Assembly: GCA_910587355.1 (NCBI GenBank)
Contig: CAJUKF010000010.1
Coordinates: 1-64,000 of the forward strand
DNA: 64,000 nt
From: an uncultured Muribaculaceae bacterium
GTDB lineage: Bacteria > Bacteroidota > Bacteroidia > Bacteroidales > Muribaculaceae
Reading direction: 5' to 3'
Shown piece after piece: positions 1-9,316 of the stretch. Position 1 is the stretch's first letter. Each line of letters starts with the position of its first letter. Both the position numbers and the translations under genes were made by a program. Below the pieces are notes generated by a model. The model worked only from the letters and a program-made list of their open reading frames with translations, made no database searches and was not told where the DNA came from.

Positions 1-74
1 AGGAGTGAGGTGCTTTTAGTGGCCAAACTTTCGCACTTCGTTTTTTAATTTAGGCAGTTTTTCATCATGTTTAC

Positions 75-111
75 AAAAAACCTGCACATGCCCGGTGTCA
101 GGCATGTGCAG
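75..111 (-). terminator. Rho-independent terminator of the BspA-like gene
   Basis: Perfect 11-bp inverted repeat CTGCACATGCC (82-92) / GGCATGTGCAG (101-111) with an 8-nt loop. On the minus strand it is followed by six T (75-80), directly downstream of the stop codon at 134. Bases 1-74 hold nothing I recognise. Confidence 0.88.
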
Positions 112-133
112 ATTTGTATTATAGAACTTAATA

Positions 134-2305
134 TTATCGAACCATAACTTTACGGACTTTGCCGTCGGATGTGCGTATGATATTCAGACCGGGAGCCGGA
201 GCATCAAGGCGAACACCGTTAATGTCGTAAATATCCGTAATGCGAACCTCTCCTATGCTTTCGATATCTTCAACACCGGAAGATAATGGAACAATATTAC
301 TGAACTTGCTCCATATATCGGCCGCCTTATATGCTTCGACCGATGCAGCGGGCACTCGAAGTTCAACATAATCATACGATTCCTCACCTAAAATATCTTC
401 GGTAAGGGTCTGAGGTGTTTCAGCCCTGTCTTCAATAAACACCAGCTCATCACACAAGTCGAATACATTTTTACCGATAGACTTAACACTTGCAGGAATA
501 ACAACTTCTGTAAGGCCTGTACCTGAGAATGCATCAGCACCAATGGATTCCAAACCATCGTTGAGAGCAGCACTCTGAAGAAGTACATTATTGACAAAAG
601 CACCGGAGCCTATAGTCTTAAGATTGCTGCCTGCGACAAATGATTCCATGTTGACATTGTTGGAGAACGACAAATCGCCAATCTCGGTGACTGTGGACGG
701 AAGCTCTACTTTTAATAAGTCACATGTAGTAAATGCACCGCCGCCAATCGACTTGAGGCCCTCGTTAAATGTGACACGCTTCAGATTCATATTGTAATTA
801 AAGGCATCACGGCCGATTTTCTTCACTGAAGATGGTATGGTGATTTCTTCCAGCAGAAGATTGGTAGTGAAGCATCCTTCGGGGATTTCAGAGAGGCCTT
901 CGCCTAATTTTATAGTGGTCATTCGCTGACAGTTGGAGAAAACGCCGGTTCCGAACATAGCAATCGTACCGGGTAGCTCGATACTGCGGATATTCCAGCA
1001 ATTATTAAAAGCAAGGCGTCCGAGAGAGAGGAGCATGGGGCCGAATTTAACATCCGTCAGCATGTCGCACTGTGCAAAAGCCTGTGCGCCTATAGTTCTG
1101 ACACCAGTAAGGTCCGCTCCAACGAGTTTCTTACAATTAGCGAAGGCATTGTCGCCTATTGTCTGCAGCCCGGCATTGAATGTTACCTTTTCCAAGTTTT
1201 CACAACCCGTAAAACTATTGGCACCGATAGATTGCAGTGTCGATGGCAGGGTGACATTGACAAGAGCGCTCTTCTGCTGGAAGCATTTTGTCCTGATAGA
1301 TTTCACGCCTTCGGGAACAACAACATCGGGCGATGCAATCAGACAGTAAATAAGCTCACTGTTATCCGCGGTGAGAAACATTCCGTTCTCAGAACGATAT
1401 TTTTTATTCCCTTCGGCGACAGAAAATGATGTCAGTTTCGGAAGCAGAAGGAATACATCATTACCGATTGAGGTCACAGTTGAAGGAATGTTAAGTTTTG
1501 TCAGGTTTGAACATCCGAGGAAAGCCTGAGCACCGATGGTCTCAAGACCTTCGGGCAGTACGTATTCAATCATAAACGGATTTGCCCGCATACAGTTGTT
1601 CAGAAGAACTTTGACTGTCGAAGGCACTGTGTAAACCATACCGGTCTCAATAAAATATTTCGCGCACGGAAGGCAAATCAGCGTCTCAACATTGATATCG
1701 AAAAGAACTCCGTCAATAACTACGTAGCTCGTGTTGGCGGGGTCAACCTCAACTTTTTCCATAGCTGAGCATTCGCCCCAGGGGTTGGCACCGATTTTTT
1801 TTACGGAAGCAGGAATATACACCGATTTTACAGGCTGATTCTGCCAGAATGTGTAAGAACCGATAGTCTCGAGTCCTTCGTTAAAAGTTAAATTACCGAG
1901 CGACGTGCACTGGTAAAACGACATATTGCCTATTGTTTTGAGGGCATCGTCGAATTGCACTTCCGACAGAGACATGCAGCCTTGCAAAGCGTAGTCGCCG
2001 ACTTCAGTCACATTTTTGCCGAGCACAAGTTTCTTAATGGAGGCATGTCCCTTAAGGCAATTTGCTTCGAGTGCGGTCACCGGATAGTCAACTCCGTTAC
2101 AGTTAATCACATCCGGAATCGTAAGTTCTGTAACTGAAGCTCCGGGCATCCCCGGCAGAATAGTAAAAAGCGAGGCTGTGCCGGCATCCGAGATGTTGTA
2201 CACAAACCCTTCCGGCGTCACTTGCTGTTGTGCTGCCAAAGCAGTCACGCTCCCGCCTGTCAATGCAGCGGCCACAACAGCAATCGTTGCGTAAAGTTGT
2301 TTCAT
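134..2305 (-). CDS. BspA-like secreted leucine-rich repeat protein
   Basis: A secreted repeat protein of about 723 residues. It opens with a signal peptide (MKQLYATIAVVAAALTG, likely cut after ALA near residue 24). The body, roughly residues 60-650, consists of about 23-residue units of the LRR_5 (BspA / Treponema) type, recognisable by recurring TIGxxAFxxC and IPSSVTSIG phrases. Known BspA-family proteins bind host or bacterial surfaces; the ligand here is unknown. The last 35 residues (DINGVRLDAPAPGLNII..GKVRKVMVR) resemble the short C-terminal sorting-like tails of Bacteroidales surface proteins. The reading frame extends upstream to 2410, but the ATG at 2305 is chosen because the signal peptide starts there and a promoter lies at 2359-2389. 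It is divergent from the GH127 gene and ends at a strong hairpin terminator. Confidence 0.88.
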   Translation of the reverse strand: MKQLYATIAVVAAALTGGSVTALAAQQQVTPEGFVYNISDAGTASLFTILPGMPGASVTELTIPDVINCNGVDYPVTALEANCLKGHASIKKLVLGKNVTEVGDYALQGCMSLSEVQFDDALKTIGNMSFYQCTSLGNLTFNEGLETIGSYTFWQNQPVKSVYIPASVKKIGANPWGECSAMEKVEVDPANTSYVVIDGVLFDINVETLICLPCAKYFIETGMVYTVPSTVKVLLNNCMRANPFMIEYVLPEGLETIGAQAFLGCSNLTKLNIPSTVTSIGNDVFLLLPKLTSFSVAEGNKKYRSENGMFLTADNSELIYCLIASPDVVVPEGVKSIRTKCFQQKSALVNVTLPSTLQSIGANSFTGCENLEKVTFNAGLQTIGDNAFANCKKLVGADLTGVRTIGAQAFAQCDMLTDVKFGPMLLSLGRLAFNNCWNIRSIELPGTIAMFGTGVFSNCQRMTTIKLGEGLSEIPEGCFTTNLLLEEITIPSSVKKIGRDAFNYNMNLKRVTFNEGLKSIGGGAFTTCDLLKVELPSTVTEIGDLSFSNNVNMESFVAGSNLKTIGSGAFVNNVLLQSAALNDGLESIGADAFSGTGLTEVVIPASVKSIGKNVFDLCDELVFIEDRAETPQTLTEDILGEESYDYVELRVPAASVEAYKAADIWSKFSNIVPLSSGVEDIESIGEVRITDIYDINGVRLDAPAPGLNIIRTSDGKVRKVMVR

Positions 2306-2358
2306 TCGCGTAAAGATTAGATTGGTCAATAAGTTAATCAGATTCTTGATTACGGATA

Positions 2359-2389
2359 CAAAAGTACACATTTTAGTCAATAATCCAAT
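2359..2389 (-). promoter_or_regulatory. Bacteroidetes-type promoter for the BspA-like gene
   Basis: On the minus strand TACTTTTG (2366-2359) matches the TAnnTTTG -7 element. An ATTG at 2389-2386 lies 19 nt upstream in the -33 position. It places the transcript start between the two candidate start codons, supporting the ATG at 2305. Confidence 0.65.
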
Positions 2390-2459
2390 CTTATTTATCC
2401 TAATATTCAACAGCAGGCATCTTCTTTTTGTCCAGCCTCCGTGGTATCGTTTTTTTTAT

Positions 2460-2467
2460 TATTTTTG
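2460..2467 (+). promoter_or_regulatory. -7 element upstream of the GH127 gene
   Basis: TATTTTTG fits TAnnTTTG 33 nt before the GTG at 2500. No good -33 TTTG at the usual distance was found, so the call is weak. Confidence 0.4.
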
Positions 2468-2499
2468 CAGAACGTAAACAATCATTATCTTTATAAACC

Positions 2500-4517
2500 G
2501 TGAAATGCTTGTATGCAGCGGCAATCGCCGCATCCATATCGCTCGGTGCCGCGGCGGCCTCACCCGTTACCATAGGCATCTCCCAGAGCCCCCCACAACA
2601 ATCTCCGACAGCAGACTGCGTCCTCTCACTCTTGAAAAACTTCCCCTCGGAAGCATAGTGCCTCAGGGCTGGCTGCTCCGTCAGCTCGAACTGCAGCGCG
2701 ACGGCCTAAACGGCCATCTCTCCGAAATATCGGCATGGCTTGACAAAAGCAACAACGCATGGCTCGTCGAAGGAGCCCACAACGGCTGGGAAGAACTACC
2801 CTACTGGCTCCGCGGCTACAGCCGTCTCGCCTACATACTCGACGACAACAGGATGAAACAGGAAGCTGCCGCGTGGCTTGAGCCTGTCATCGCATCACAG
2901 AGAGAAGACGGATTCTTCGGTCCCGAGAACAAACGCGGCGAACGTCCCGAAATATGGGCCCAGATGCTTATGCTCGACTGCCTGCAGGGATATTACGAAG
3001 AGACCGGCGACAAGCGCGTACTTGAGCTTATGAAACGTTTCTTCGAATGGGAAATGTCAGTTCCCGACAAAGATTTCATCAAAGACTACTGGGAAAACTG
3101 CCGCGGCGGCGACAATATATGGTCAGTCATATGGTACTATGGCAAGACCGGTGACGAATCAGTACTCCCCCTGATTGAGAAAATACACCGCAACAATGCC
3201 GACTGCACCAATCCGGCGCGACTACCCAACTGGCACAATGTCAACATCGCCCAATATTTCCGCGAACCGGCCGAGGTAAGCCTCCTCACCGGCGACTCCA
3301 CTCTTATGGACGCTACATACAATGTTTATGAGCTTGTACGGCGTACTTGCGGACAAGTTCCGGGCGGTATGTTCGGCTCCGACGAGAATGCCCGCATAGG
3401 CTACATCGACCCGCGTCAGGGTACCGAGACATGCGGCTTCGCCGAACAGATTGCATCCGACGGCATCATGCTGTCGGTCAACGCCGACCCGCTCTGGGCC
3501 GAGAACATGGAAGACATAGCCTTCAATTCCTTCCCGGCCGCAATGACCGCTGAGCTCCGCAGCCTCCGCTACATCACATCGCCCAACATGACGGTGAGCG
3601 ATTCAAAAAATCACAATCCCGGCATCGACAACTCCGGTCCCTTCGTGAGCTTCAATCCCTTCAGCAGCCGGTGCTGCCAGCACAACCACGGCCTGGGCTG
3701 GCCCGCATTCACGCAGTCACTTGTCTACTCCACGTCCGACAGCGGCGCGGCATTCCCCGTATACTCACCCAACAAAGCGACCCTGACCGTAGCCGGAGGA
3801 AAGACCGTAACAATAACTGAAAACACTCAATATCCCTTCGACGATACACTCCGCTTCACAATCGACCTCAAAGGAAAGGCTACCTTCCCGCTATACTTCC
3901 GCATTCCTTCGTGGACAAAAAATGCCTCGATTGCTGTGAACGGAAAAAAACTGCCGGCAGAGCTCGAGCCGGGTCAGTACACACGTGTCGAGACTCAATG
4001 GAAAAAAGGCGACACAGTAGAGCTCGTCTTCCCTATGGAACTCTCCGTACGCCGCTGGACCGTGAACCAAAACAGCGCCTCCGTAAACTACGGCCCACTG
4101 ACTCTCTCGCTCCGTATCAAGGAGCGCTACGAAAAACGCGACTCACGCAAAACCGCCATCCATGACTCCAACTGGATTGAAGGCGCCGACCCCGAAAAAT
4201 GGCCCACTTACGAAATTTATGCCGATTCGCCATGGAACTACTCCCTGATTCTGCCCGACAACAATTCTACTGCAGGCTTTGAGGTCGAGAAACTGGCATG
4301 GCCGGCCGACAACCAGCCCTTCGCCGAGGGTGCCGCACCCCTCGCAGTGAAAGCAAAAGGTCGGCGCATTCCATCATGGACAATCGACGAAACGGGCCTT
4401 ACGGGCGTACTTCCCTCAGCAAGGGCTGCCCGCTCCGAGACTGTAGAAGACATCATTCTCGTACCCATGGGTGCGCAGAGGCTCCGAATATCCGCATTTC
4501 CTACCTCCGGGGAATAA
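2500..4517 (+). CDS. GH127-type beta-L-arabinofuranosidase (DUF1680), frameshifted at the signal peptide
   Basis: Exported glycoside hydrolase of the DUF1680/GH127 family, which releases beta-L-arabinofuranose from plant glycans by a zinc-thiolate mechanism. Numbering from the ATG at 2505, the zinc and catalytic signature is visible: TETC (Glu308, Cys310) and the Cys-Cys pair 390-391 in SSRCCQHN. The catalytic frame reads back to 2505, but its first 30 residues (MLVCSGNRRIHI..) do not look like a signal peptide. The frame starting at GTG 2500 does encode one: MKCLYAAAIAASISLGAAAA. That frame stops at 2656 after 52 codons. The two frames would join if the C6 run at 2589-2594 had one more C. 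Either this copy is off (slippage or an assembly error), or a frameshift is used. It stands alone, divergent from the LRR gene. Confidence 0.85.
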
Positions 4518-4627
4518 AAAAGGTAAATATTCCAAAAAGTAGTATTATTTACATAATTTAACCGAGAATAAGTCATTTCTGCTAATATTTTCGCGAATCC
4601 GGAAAATAAGCAGCCCATAAAAATTTG

Positions 4628-4635
4628 TACCTTTG
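4628..4635 (+). promoter_or_regulatory. -7 element of the RND efflux operon
   Basis: TACCTTTG fits the Bacteroidetes -7 consensus, 84 nt upstream of the adaptor start codon. A palindromic sequence begins 11 nt further on. The rest of the 202-bp gap between GH127 and the adaptor is AT-rich with no other clear signal. Confidence 0.5.
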
Positions 4636-4645
4636 CAGGCGATTT

Positions 4646-4659
4646 ATGTTATATAACAT
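4646..4659 (+). promoter_or_regulatory. Perfect 14-bp palindrome, candidate operator or leader hairpin
   Basis: ATGTTATATAACAT is an exact palindrome at the expected start of the efflux-operon transcript. Partly complementary arms flank it (GCAGGCGA at 4637-4644 and TCGTCTGC at 4663-4670), so it could be a repressor half-site pair or a 5'-UTR hairpin. No regulator gene lies next to it. Confidence 0.45.
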
Positions 4660-4719
4660 ATTTCGTCTGCAATCTTTTTACCTGTCCATCACACGTAACA
4701 TCATACACAAATAAGAAAT

Positions 4720-5865
4720 ATGAATACTAAAGCGTTAACAACCAGCGCACTGTCGGCATTATTAATGCTGTCATTGGGTTCTTGCGGCAATAAGCAGGCC
4801 CAGCAGGGAGCCATGCCGGCCCCCGCAGTATCCGTAATGACCGTCGAGCCCGCCAATGCCGTTTATGAGAGCTCATATCCCGTCACGCTCAAAGGAAAGA
4901 CCGACATCGACATCCGTCCTCAGGTAAGCGGATTCATCACCAAGGTATGTGTGGACGAGGGCCAGCACGTACGCAAGGGACAGCCTCTGTTCATCATCGA
5001 CCAGGTGCAGTTCCAGGCAGCCGTGGACCAGGCTCTGGCAAACGTAAATTCGGCCAAGAGCGCAGTATCGACTGCTGAAATCACCGAGCAGAACAAACGC
5101 ATGCTCCTTGACAAAAATATCATAAGCCAGAGTGAATGGCAGACCGCCGCCAATCAGCTCGCTCAGGCCAAAGCAACCCTCGCACAGGCCAACGCCGCCC
5201 TCGTATCGGCACGCAAGAATCTGGCCTACACCACCGTGACCGCACCCAGCGACGGTGTCGTAGGTGTGATTCCCAACCGCGAAGGCTCTCTTGCCTCCCC
5301 ATCGTCGGCTCAGCCCCTCACCACTATCAGCGATAACTCCGAGGTTTATGCTTACTTCTCGCTCACCGAGAACGACCTTCTCGACCTCTCGAACGGCGGC
5401 ACTACAAGCATCGATGCCGGCATAAAGAATCTCCCCGAGGTAGAGCTTGAGCTCGCCAACGGCACACGCTATCCGCTCAAAGGCAAAGTGGCCACAGTCT
5501 CGGGTCTTGTCGACAACGCCACCGGCGCATCGTCGGCACGCGCGCTCTTCCCCAATCCCTCGGGAATGCTCCGCAGCGGCAACACAGGACGTCTCATCAT
5601 GCCCCATGTGGCCGACAGCGCTCTTGTCATTCCCCAGAAAGCGACTTACGAGCTTCAGGACCTCCGCTACGTATATGCCCTCAATGACAGCAATGTAGCC
5701 GTGCCCGTGCAAATCACAGTGCTGCCCTATAACGACGGCAAGACCTTCGTTGTCACCTCAGGTCTCAACGGCGGCGAACGCATCGTCACTGAAGGCGTAG
5801 GCACCACCGTACGAAACGGTACTGCCGTCACCCCCAAAACCGCCGAAGCAGCTCCCGCTCAGTAA
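4720..5865 (+). CDS. RND efflux periplasmic adaptor (AcrA/MexA family)
   Basis: Membrane fusion protein that links an inner-membrane RND pump to the outer-membrane channel. It has a lipoprotein signal with lipobox LGSC (Cys22). A biotinyl/lipoyl-like half (DIRPQVSGFITKVCVDEGQ) comes next, then an alpha-hairpin rich in Ala, Gln and Asn (about 95-165), the second lipoyl half (APSDGVVGVIPNREGSL), and a beta-barrel plus membrane-proximal domain to residue 381. Length is normal for the family. It is first in a three-gene operon, with 42 bp to the pump, and is transcribed from the promoter at 4628. It is distinct from the His-rich metal-type adaptor at 37.5 kb. Confidence 0.93.
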   Translation: MNTKALTTSALSALLMLSLGSCGNKQAQQGAMPAPAVSVMTVEPANAVYESSYPVTLKGKTDIDIRPQVSGFITKVCVDEGQHVRKGQPLFIIDQVQFQAAVDQALANVNSAKSAVSTAEITEQNKRMLLDKNIISQSEWQTAANQLAQAKATLAQANAALVSARKNLAYTTVTAPSDGVVGVIPNREGSLASPSSAQPLTTISDNSEVYAYFSLTENDLLDLSNGGTTSIDAGIKNLPEVELELANGTRYPLKGKVATVSGLVDNATGASSARALFPNPSGMLRSGNTGRLIMPHVADSALVIPQKATYELQDLRYVYALNDSNVAVPVQITVLPYNDGKTFVVTSGLNGGERIVTEGVGTTVRNGTAVTPKTAEAAPAQ

Positions 5866-5907
5866 AAGGAGCATCATTCATTTATCACGAACTTTCATTA
5901 TCACACA

Positions 5908-8900
5908 ATGAAACTGGATACTTTTATTAACCGCCCGGTGCTCTCTACGGTGATTTCAATCTTCATCGTTCTGCTTGGTATCATCGGTCTTGTGTCACTG
6001 CCTATCACGCAGTACCCCGATATAGCACCTCCTACAATCTCCGTGACGACCACCTACAGCGGTGCCAACGCCAATGCCGTGCTCAACTCCGTCATCGCCC
6101 CTCTTGAAGAGAGCATCAACGGTGCCGAAGGCATGACCTACATGGAATCAACAGCCACCAACACCGGTTCGGCTACTATCAACGTTTACTTCAAGCAGGG
6201 CTTCGACCCCAATATGGCCGCCGTAGACGTACAGAACCGTGTGTCTTCGGCCTCGAACCTCCTTCCCTCGGAAGTAAATCAGGTGGGCGTGCAGACCAAG
6301 AAACGTCAGACCTCAATGCTTCTGTCTGTCGCAATCGCCGACACTTGCTCCACTCCGAAGTATTCGCAGGAATTTCTCGATAACTACATGAAAATCAACG
6401 TCATCCCCGAGCTCCAGCGTGTGTCGGGCGTAGGTGACGTTATGGCGTTCGGCGCCGACTATTCAATGCGTATATGGCTCAAGCCCGAAGTCATGGCACA
6501 GTATCATCTGGAGCCTACCGACGTGTCGGCAGCCCTCGCCGAGCAGAACATCGAGGCAGCTCCCGGCGCGTTCGGCGAACAGGGCAACCAGTCGTTCCAG
6601 TATACGATGCGTTACCGCGGCCGTCTGTCGCAGCCTGAGGAGTTCGGAGAAATCGTAGTGCGCACCGGCCAGAACGGCGAAGTGCTCTACCTCAAGGATG
6701 TGGCCGACATAGAACTCGGTCGTGTCACATACGGCTTCTCCAACCTCCTCAACGGCCACGTATCATCGTCGTGCATGGTGTTCCAGACACCTGGCTCCAA
6801 CGCCACACAGATTATCAACGACTGTCTCAAGCTCGTGGACAAGCTCAAAGCCGACCTTCCCCAGGGTACCGCTTTCGAGATTCCCATGAACAACAACGAC
6901 TTCCTCTTTGCCTCGATTAACACTGTGATTCACACCCTCATCGAGGCATTCATCCTCGTGTTCTTCGTCGTATATGTGTTCCTTCAGGATATCCGCTCCA
7001 CCATTATTCCGGCTATCGCCATTCCCGTGGCGCTTATCGGTACATTCTTCGTGCTCAACCTCATAGGTTTCTCCATCAACCTTATCACACTGTCGGCTCT
7101 CGTGCTGGCGATTGCGATTGTGGTCGACGATGCCATTGTGGTTGTGGAGGCGGTCCACGCCAAGCTCGACCAGGGCTACACCTCATCGCGCCGTGCTGCT
7201 ATCGACGCCATGAGCGAAATCGCGGGCGCGCTCGTATCAATCACCCTCGTGATGATGCTCGTGTTCATTCCCGTATCGTTCATGCCCGGCACCGCAGGTG
7301 TGTTCTACCGCCAGTTCGGTCTCACCATGGCCATAGCGATTTTCTTCTCGGCCGTCAACGCCCTTACCCTTTCGCCTGCGCTGTGCGCGCTCTTCCTCAA
7401 GCCTCATAAAGCCGACGGAAGTGTCGACCCGCTGGGCAAACGCATGAGCGACGCCTACAAGGCTGCCGGTGAAGTCGCCGTAAAACGCGTAAAACGCACT
7501 TTCTCGCTCGACATCCACCCCATCATCACATTCGTGCTGCTCGTAGCCACAATCACTTTCATGGTACTCGGCTGGTACAGCACTGAGCATATGCTCCGTC
7601 TCGTCATCGCTTCGGCAGTGGCAGTTGTGGCTGTGCTCGGCCTCTTCGGCAAGCGCTTCCACCGCGGCTTTGAAAAAGGCTTCGGCAAGCTGCTCGCCGG
7701 CTACAAGAAAGGCGCTTCATGGTGCACTCACCACAAAATCACCGCTTTCGTCGCCGTTGTCGTATCAGTGCTCGTTCTCGTATGGCTTATGGTCACCACC
7801 CCGAGCGCCCTTGTGCCCAACGAAGATACCGGTGTAATCTTCGCCATGATTGACATGCCTCCGGGCACCTCGCAGGAACGCACCGTAGAGGTAATGGAGC
7901 AGGTCGACTCGCTCTGCGGCACCATCCCAGGCGTAAACAAACGTATGGCTATCAACGGCTACAGCTTCATCGCAGGACAGGGCCCGACATACGCCGCCCT
8001 GATTATCAAGCTGAAAGACTGGAGCGAACGCCCCAAGAGCCAGAGCTCTGAAAATATCATCAAACAGCTCTACGGCCTCACGGCCCAGTATGTGCGCGAC
8101 GGCCGCGTGATGATTTTCGCACCGCCTATGATTACCGGTTACTCGGCAACCAACGGTTTTGAAATGAAACTTCAGGACCGCACCGGCGGCGACATCAACC
8201 AGTTCTTCGCCGTCGTACAGGGCTTCCTCGCCGAACTCAACAAGCAGCCCGAAATACAGGCAGCCTACACCACGTTCAATCCTACATTCCCCCAGTACAT
8301 GATTGACATCGATGCCGCCAAAGCCAAAGCCGCAGGCATCAGTCCCCGTACGATTCTTACCACGCTGCAGGGCTACTACGGCTCGATGTACGTGTCGAAC
8401 TTCAACCGTTTCGGCAAAATCTACCGTGTGATGATGCAGGCCGCTCCCGAGGCACGTGTAAGCCCCGAGACCCTTGCCAACATCAAAATCCGCAACGGCA
8501 ATGAAATGGCTTCCGTGGCCAACTTCGTGAAACTCACCCGAGTGTACGGTCCTGACCTGATGAACCGTTTCAACATGTTTACCTCGATTTCGGTATCCGG
8601 TACGCCTAACCCCGGTGTTTCGTCGGGCGACGCTATCGCAGCAATCGAGAGAGTGGCCGCACAGACCCTTCCGCAGGGCTACGGCTACGAATACTCCGGC
8701 ATGACACGCGAGGAAGCCGGCTCATCGTCGGGCTCAGCAACGGCCACAATCTTCGGTCTGTGTCTCCTCTTCGTATATCTGCTACTTTCAGCACAATACG
8801 AAAGCTACTCGCTGCCCTTCGCCGTTATTCTCTCGATACCCTTCGGCCTTGCAGGCGCATTTATCTTCGCCCGCATGTTCGGCATCTCGAACAACATCTA

Positions 8901-9300
8901 TCTGCAGATTGCGCTAATCATGCTTATCGGTCTTCTTGCCAAGAACGCCATTCTAATTGTGGAGTTCGCACTCGAGCGCCGCAATACCGGCATGAGCATC
9001 GTCAATGCGGCAATCGCCGGTGCCGGTGCACGTCTCCGTCCTATCCTCATGACCTCGCTCGCCATGGTTATCGGCCTTCTGCCTATGATGCTCTCGTCGG
9101 GTGTAGGCGCCAACGGTAACCGTGCCCTCGGTGCAGGCTCGGTAGGCGGCATGCTCATAGGCATGATTTGCCAGATTTTCGTAGTTCCGGCTCTCTTCGC
9201 CGTCTTCCAGATTATTCAGGAAAAAATCAAGCCTATCCAGTGGAGCAACGAAGAAAAAGGTGGAACTATCGAGAAAGAAATCGAACAGTACGCCAAGTAA
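5908..9300 (+). CDS. HAE1-type RND multidrug efflux pump (AcrB/MexB family)
   Basis: Inner-membrane proton-driven drug exporter. It begins MKLDTFINRPVLSTVIS, has the large periplasmic loop after TM1, and carries the paired aspartates of the proton relay in TM4 (VVDDAIVVVE, Asp407-Asp408). The second half repeats the fold and ends with the TM11-12 region (GLLAKNAILIVEFALERR, RLRPILMTSLAMVIGLLP). At 1130 residues it is longer than the usual 1030-1060. The excess lies between TM6 and TM7 (about 505-585), where two extra hydrophobic segments occur (about 536-556 and 562-581). It sits in an operon between its adaptor and its outer-membrane factor; the intergenic spacings are 42 and 16 bp. Substrates cannot be deduced. 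Confidence 0.95.
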   Translation: MKLDTFINRPVLSTVISIFIVLLGIIGLVSLPITQYPDIAPPTISVTTTYSGANANAVLNSVIAPLEESINGAEGMTYMESTATNTGSATINVYFKQGFDPNMAAVDVQNRVSSASNLLPSEVNQVGVQTKKRQTSMLLSVAIADTCSTPKYSQEFLDNYMKINVIPELQRVSGVGDVMAFGADYSMRIWLKPEVMAQYHLEPTDVSAALAEQNIEAAPGAFGEQGNQSFQYTMRYRGRLSQPEEFGEIVVRTGQNGEVLYLKDVADIELGRVTYGFSNLLNGHVSSSCMVFQTPGSNATQIINDCLKLVDKLKADLPQGTAFEIPMNNNDFLFASINTVIHTLIEAFILVFFVVYVFLQDIRSTIIPAIAIPVALIGTFFVLNLIGFSINLITLSALVLAIAIVVDDAIVVVEAVHAKLDQGYTSSRRAAIDAMSEIAGALVSITLVMMLVFIPVSFMPGTAGVFYRQFGLTMAIAIFFSAVNALTLSPALCALFLKPHKADGSVDPLGKRMSDAYKAAGEVAVKRVKRTFSLDIHPIITFVLLVATITFMVLGWYSTEHMLRLVIASAVAVVAVLGLFGKRFHRGFEKGFGKLLAGYKKGASWCTHHKITAFVAVVVSVLVLVWLMVTTPSALVPNEDTGVIFAMIDMPPGTSQERTVEVMEQVDSLCGTIPGVNKRMAINGYSFIAGQGPTYAALIIKLKDWSERPKSQSSENIIKQLYGLTAQYVRDGRVMIFAPPMITGYSATNGFEMKLQDRTGGDINQFFAVVQGFLAELNKQPEIQAAYTTFNPTFPQYMIDIDAAKAKAAGISPRTILTTLQGYYGSMYVSNFNRFGKIYRVMMQAAPEARVSPETLANIKIRNGNEMASVANFVKLTRVYGPDLMNRFNMFTSISVSGTPNPGVSSGDAIAAIERVAAQTLPQGYGYEYSGMTREEAGSSSGSATATIFGLCLLFVYLLLSAQYESYSLPFAVILSIPFGLAGAFIFARMFGISNNIYLQIALIMLIGLLAKNAILIVEFALERRNTGMSIVNAAIAGAGARLRPILMTSLAMVIGLLPMMLSSGVGANGNRALGAGSVGGMLIGMICQIFVVPALFAVFQIIQEKIKPIQWSNEEKGGTIEKEIEQYAK

Positions 9301-9316
9301 CAACACTGTCAAGATT

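Noticed and set aside
2505..2594. The ATG at 2505 as the natural start of the GH127 gene
   Set aside because: The resulting N-terminus is not a signal peptide, whereas the adjacent frame encodes a typical one. The C6 frameshift explanation fits better.
4873..5712. Antisense open frame of 279 codons opposite the RND adaptor gene
   Set aside because: It mirrors the third-codon GC bias of the adaptor, has no domain or leader signal, and covers a clear gene.
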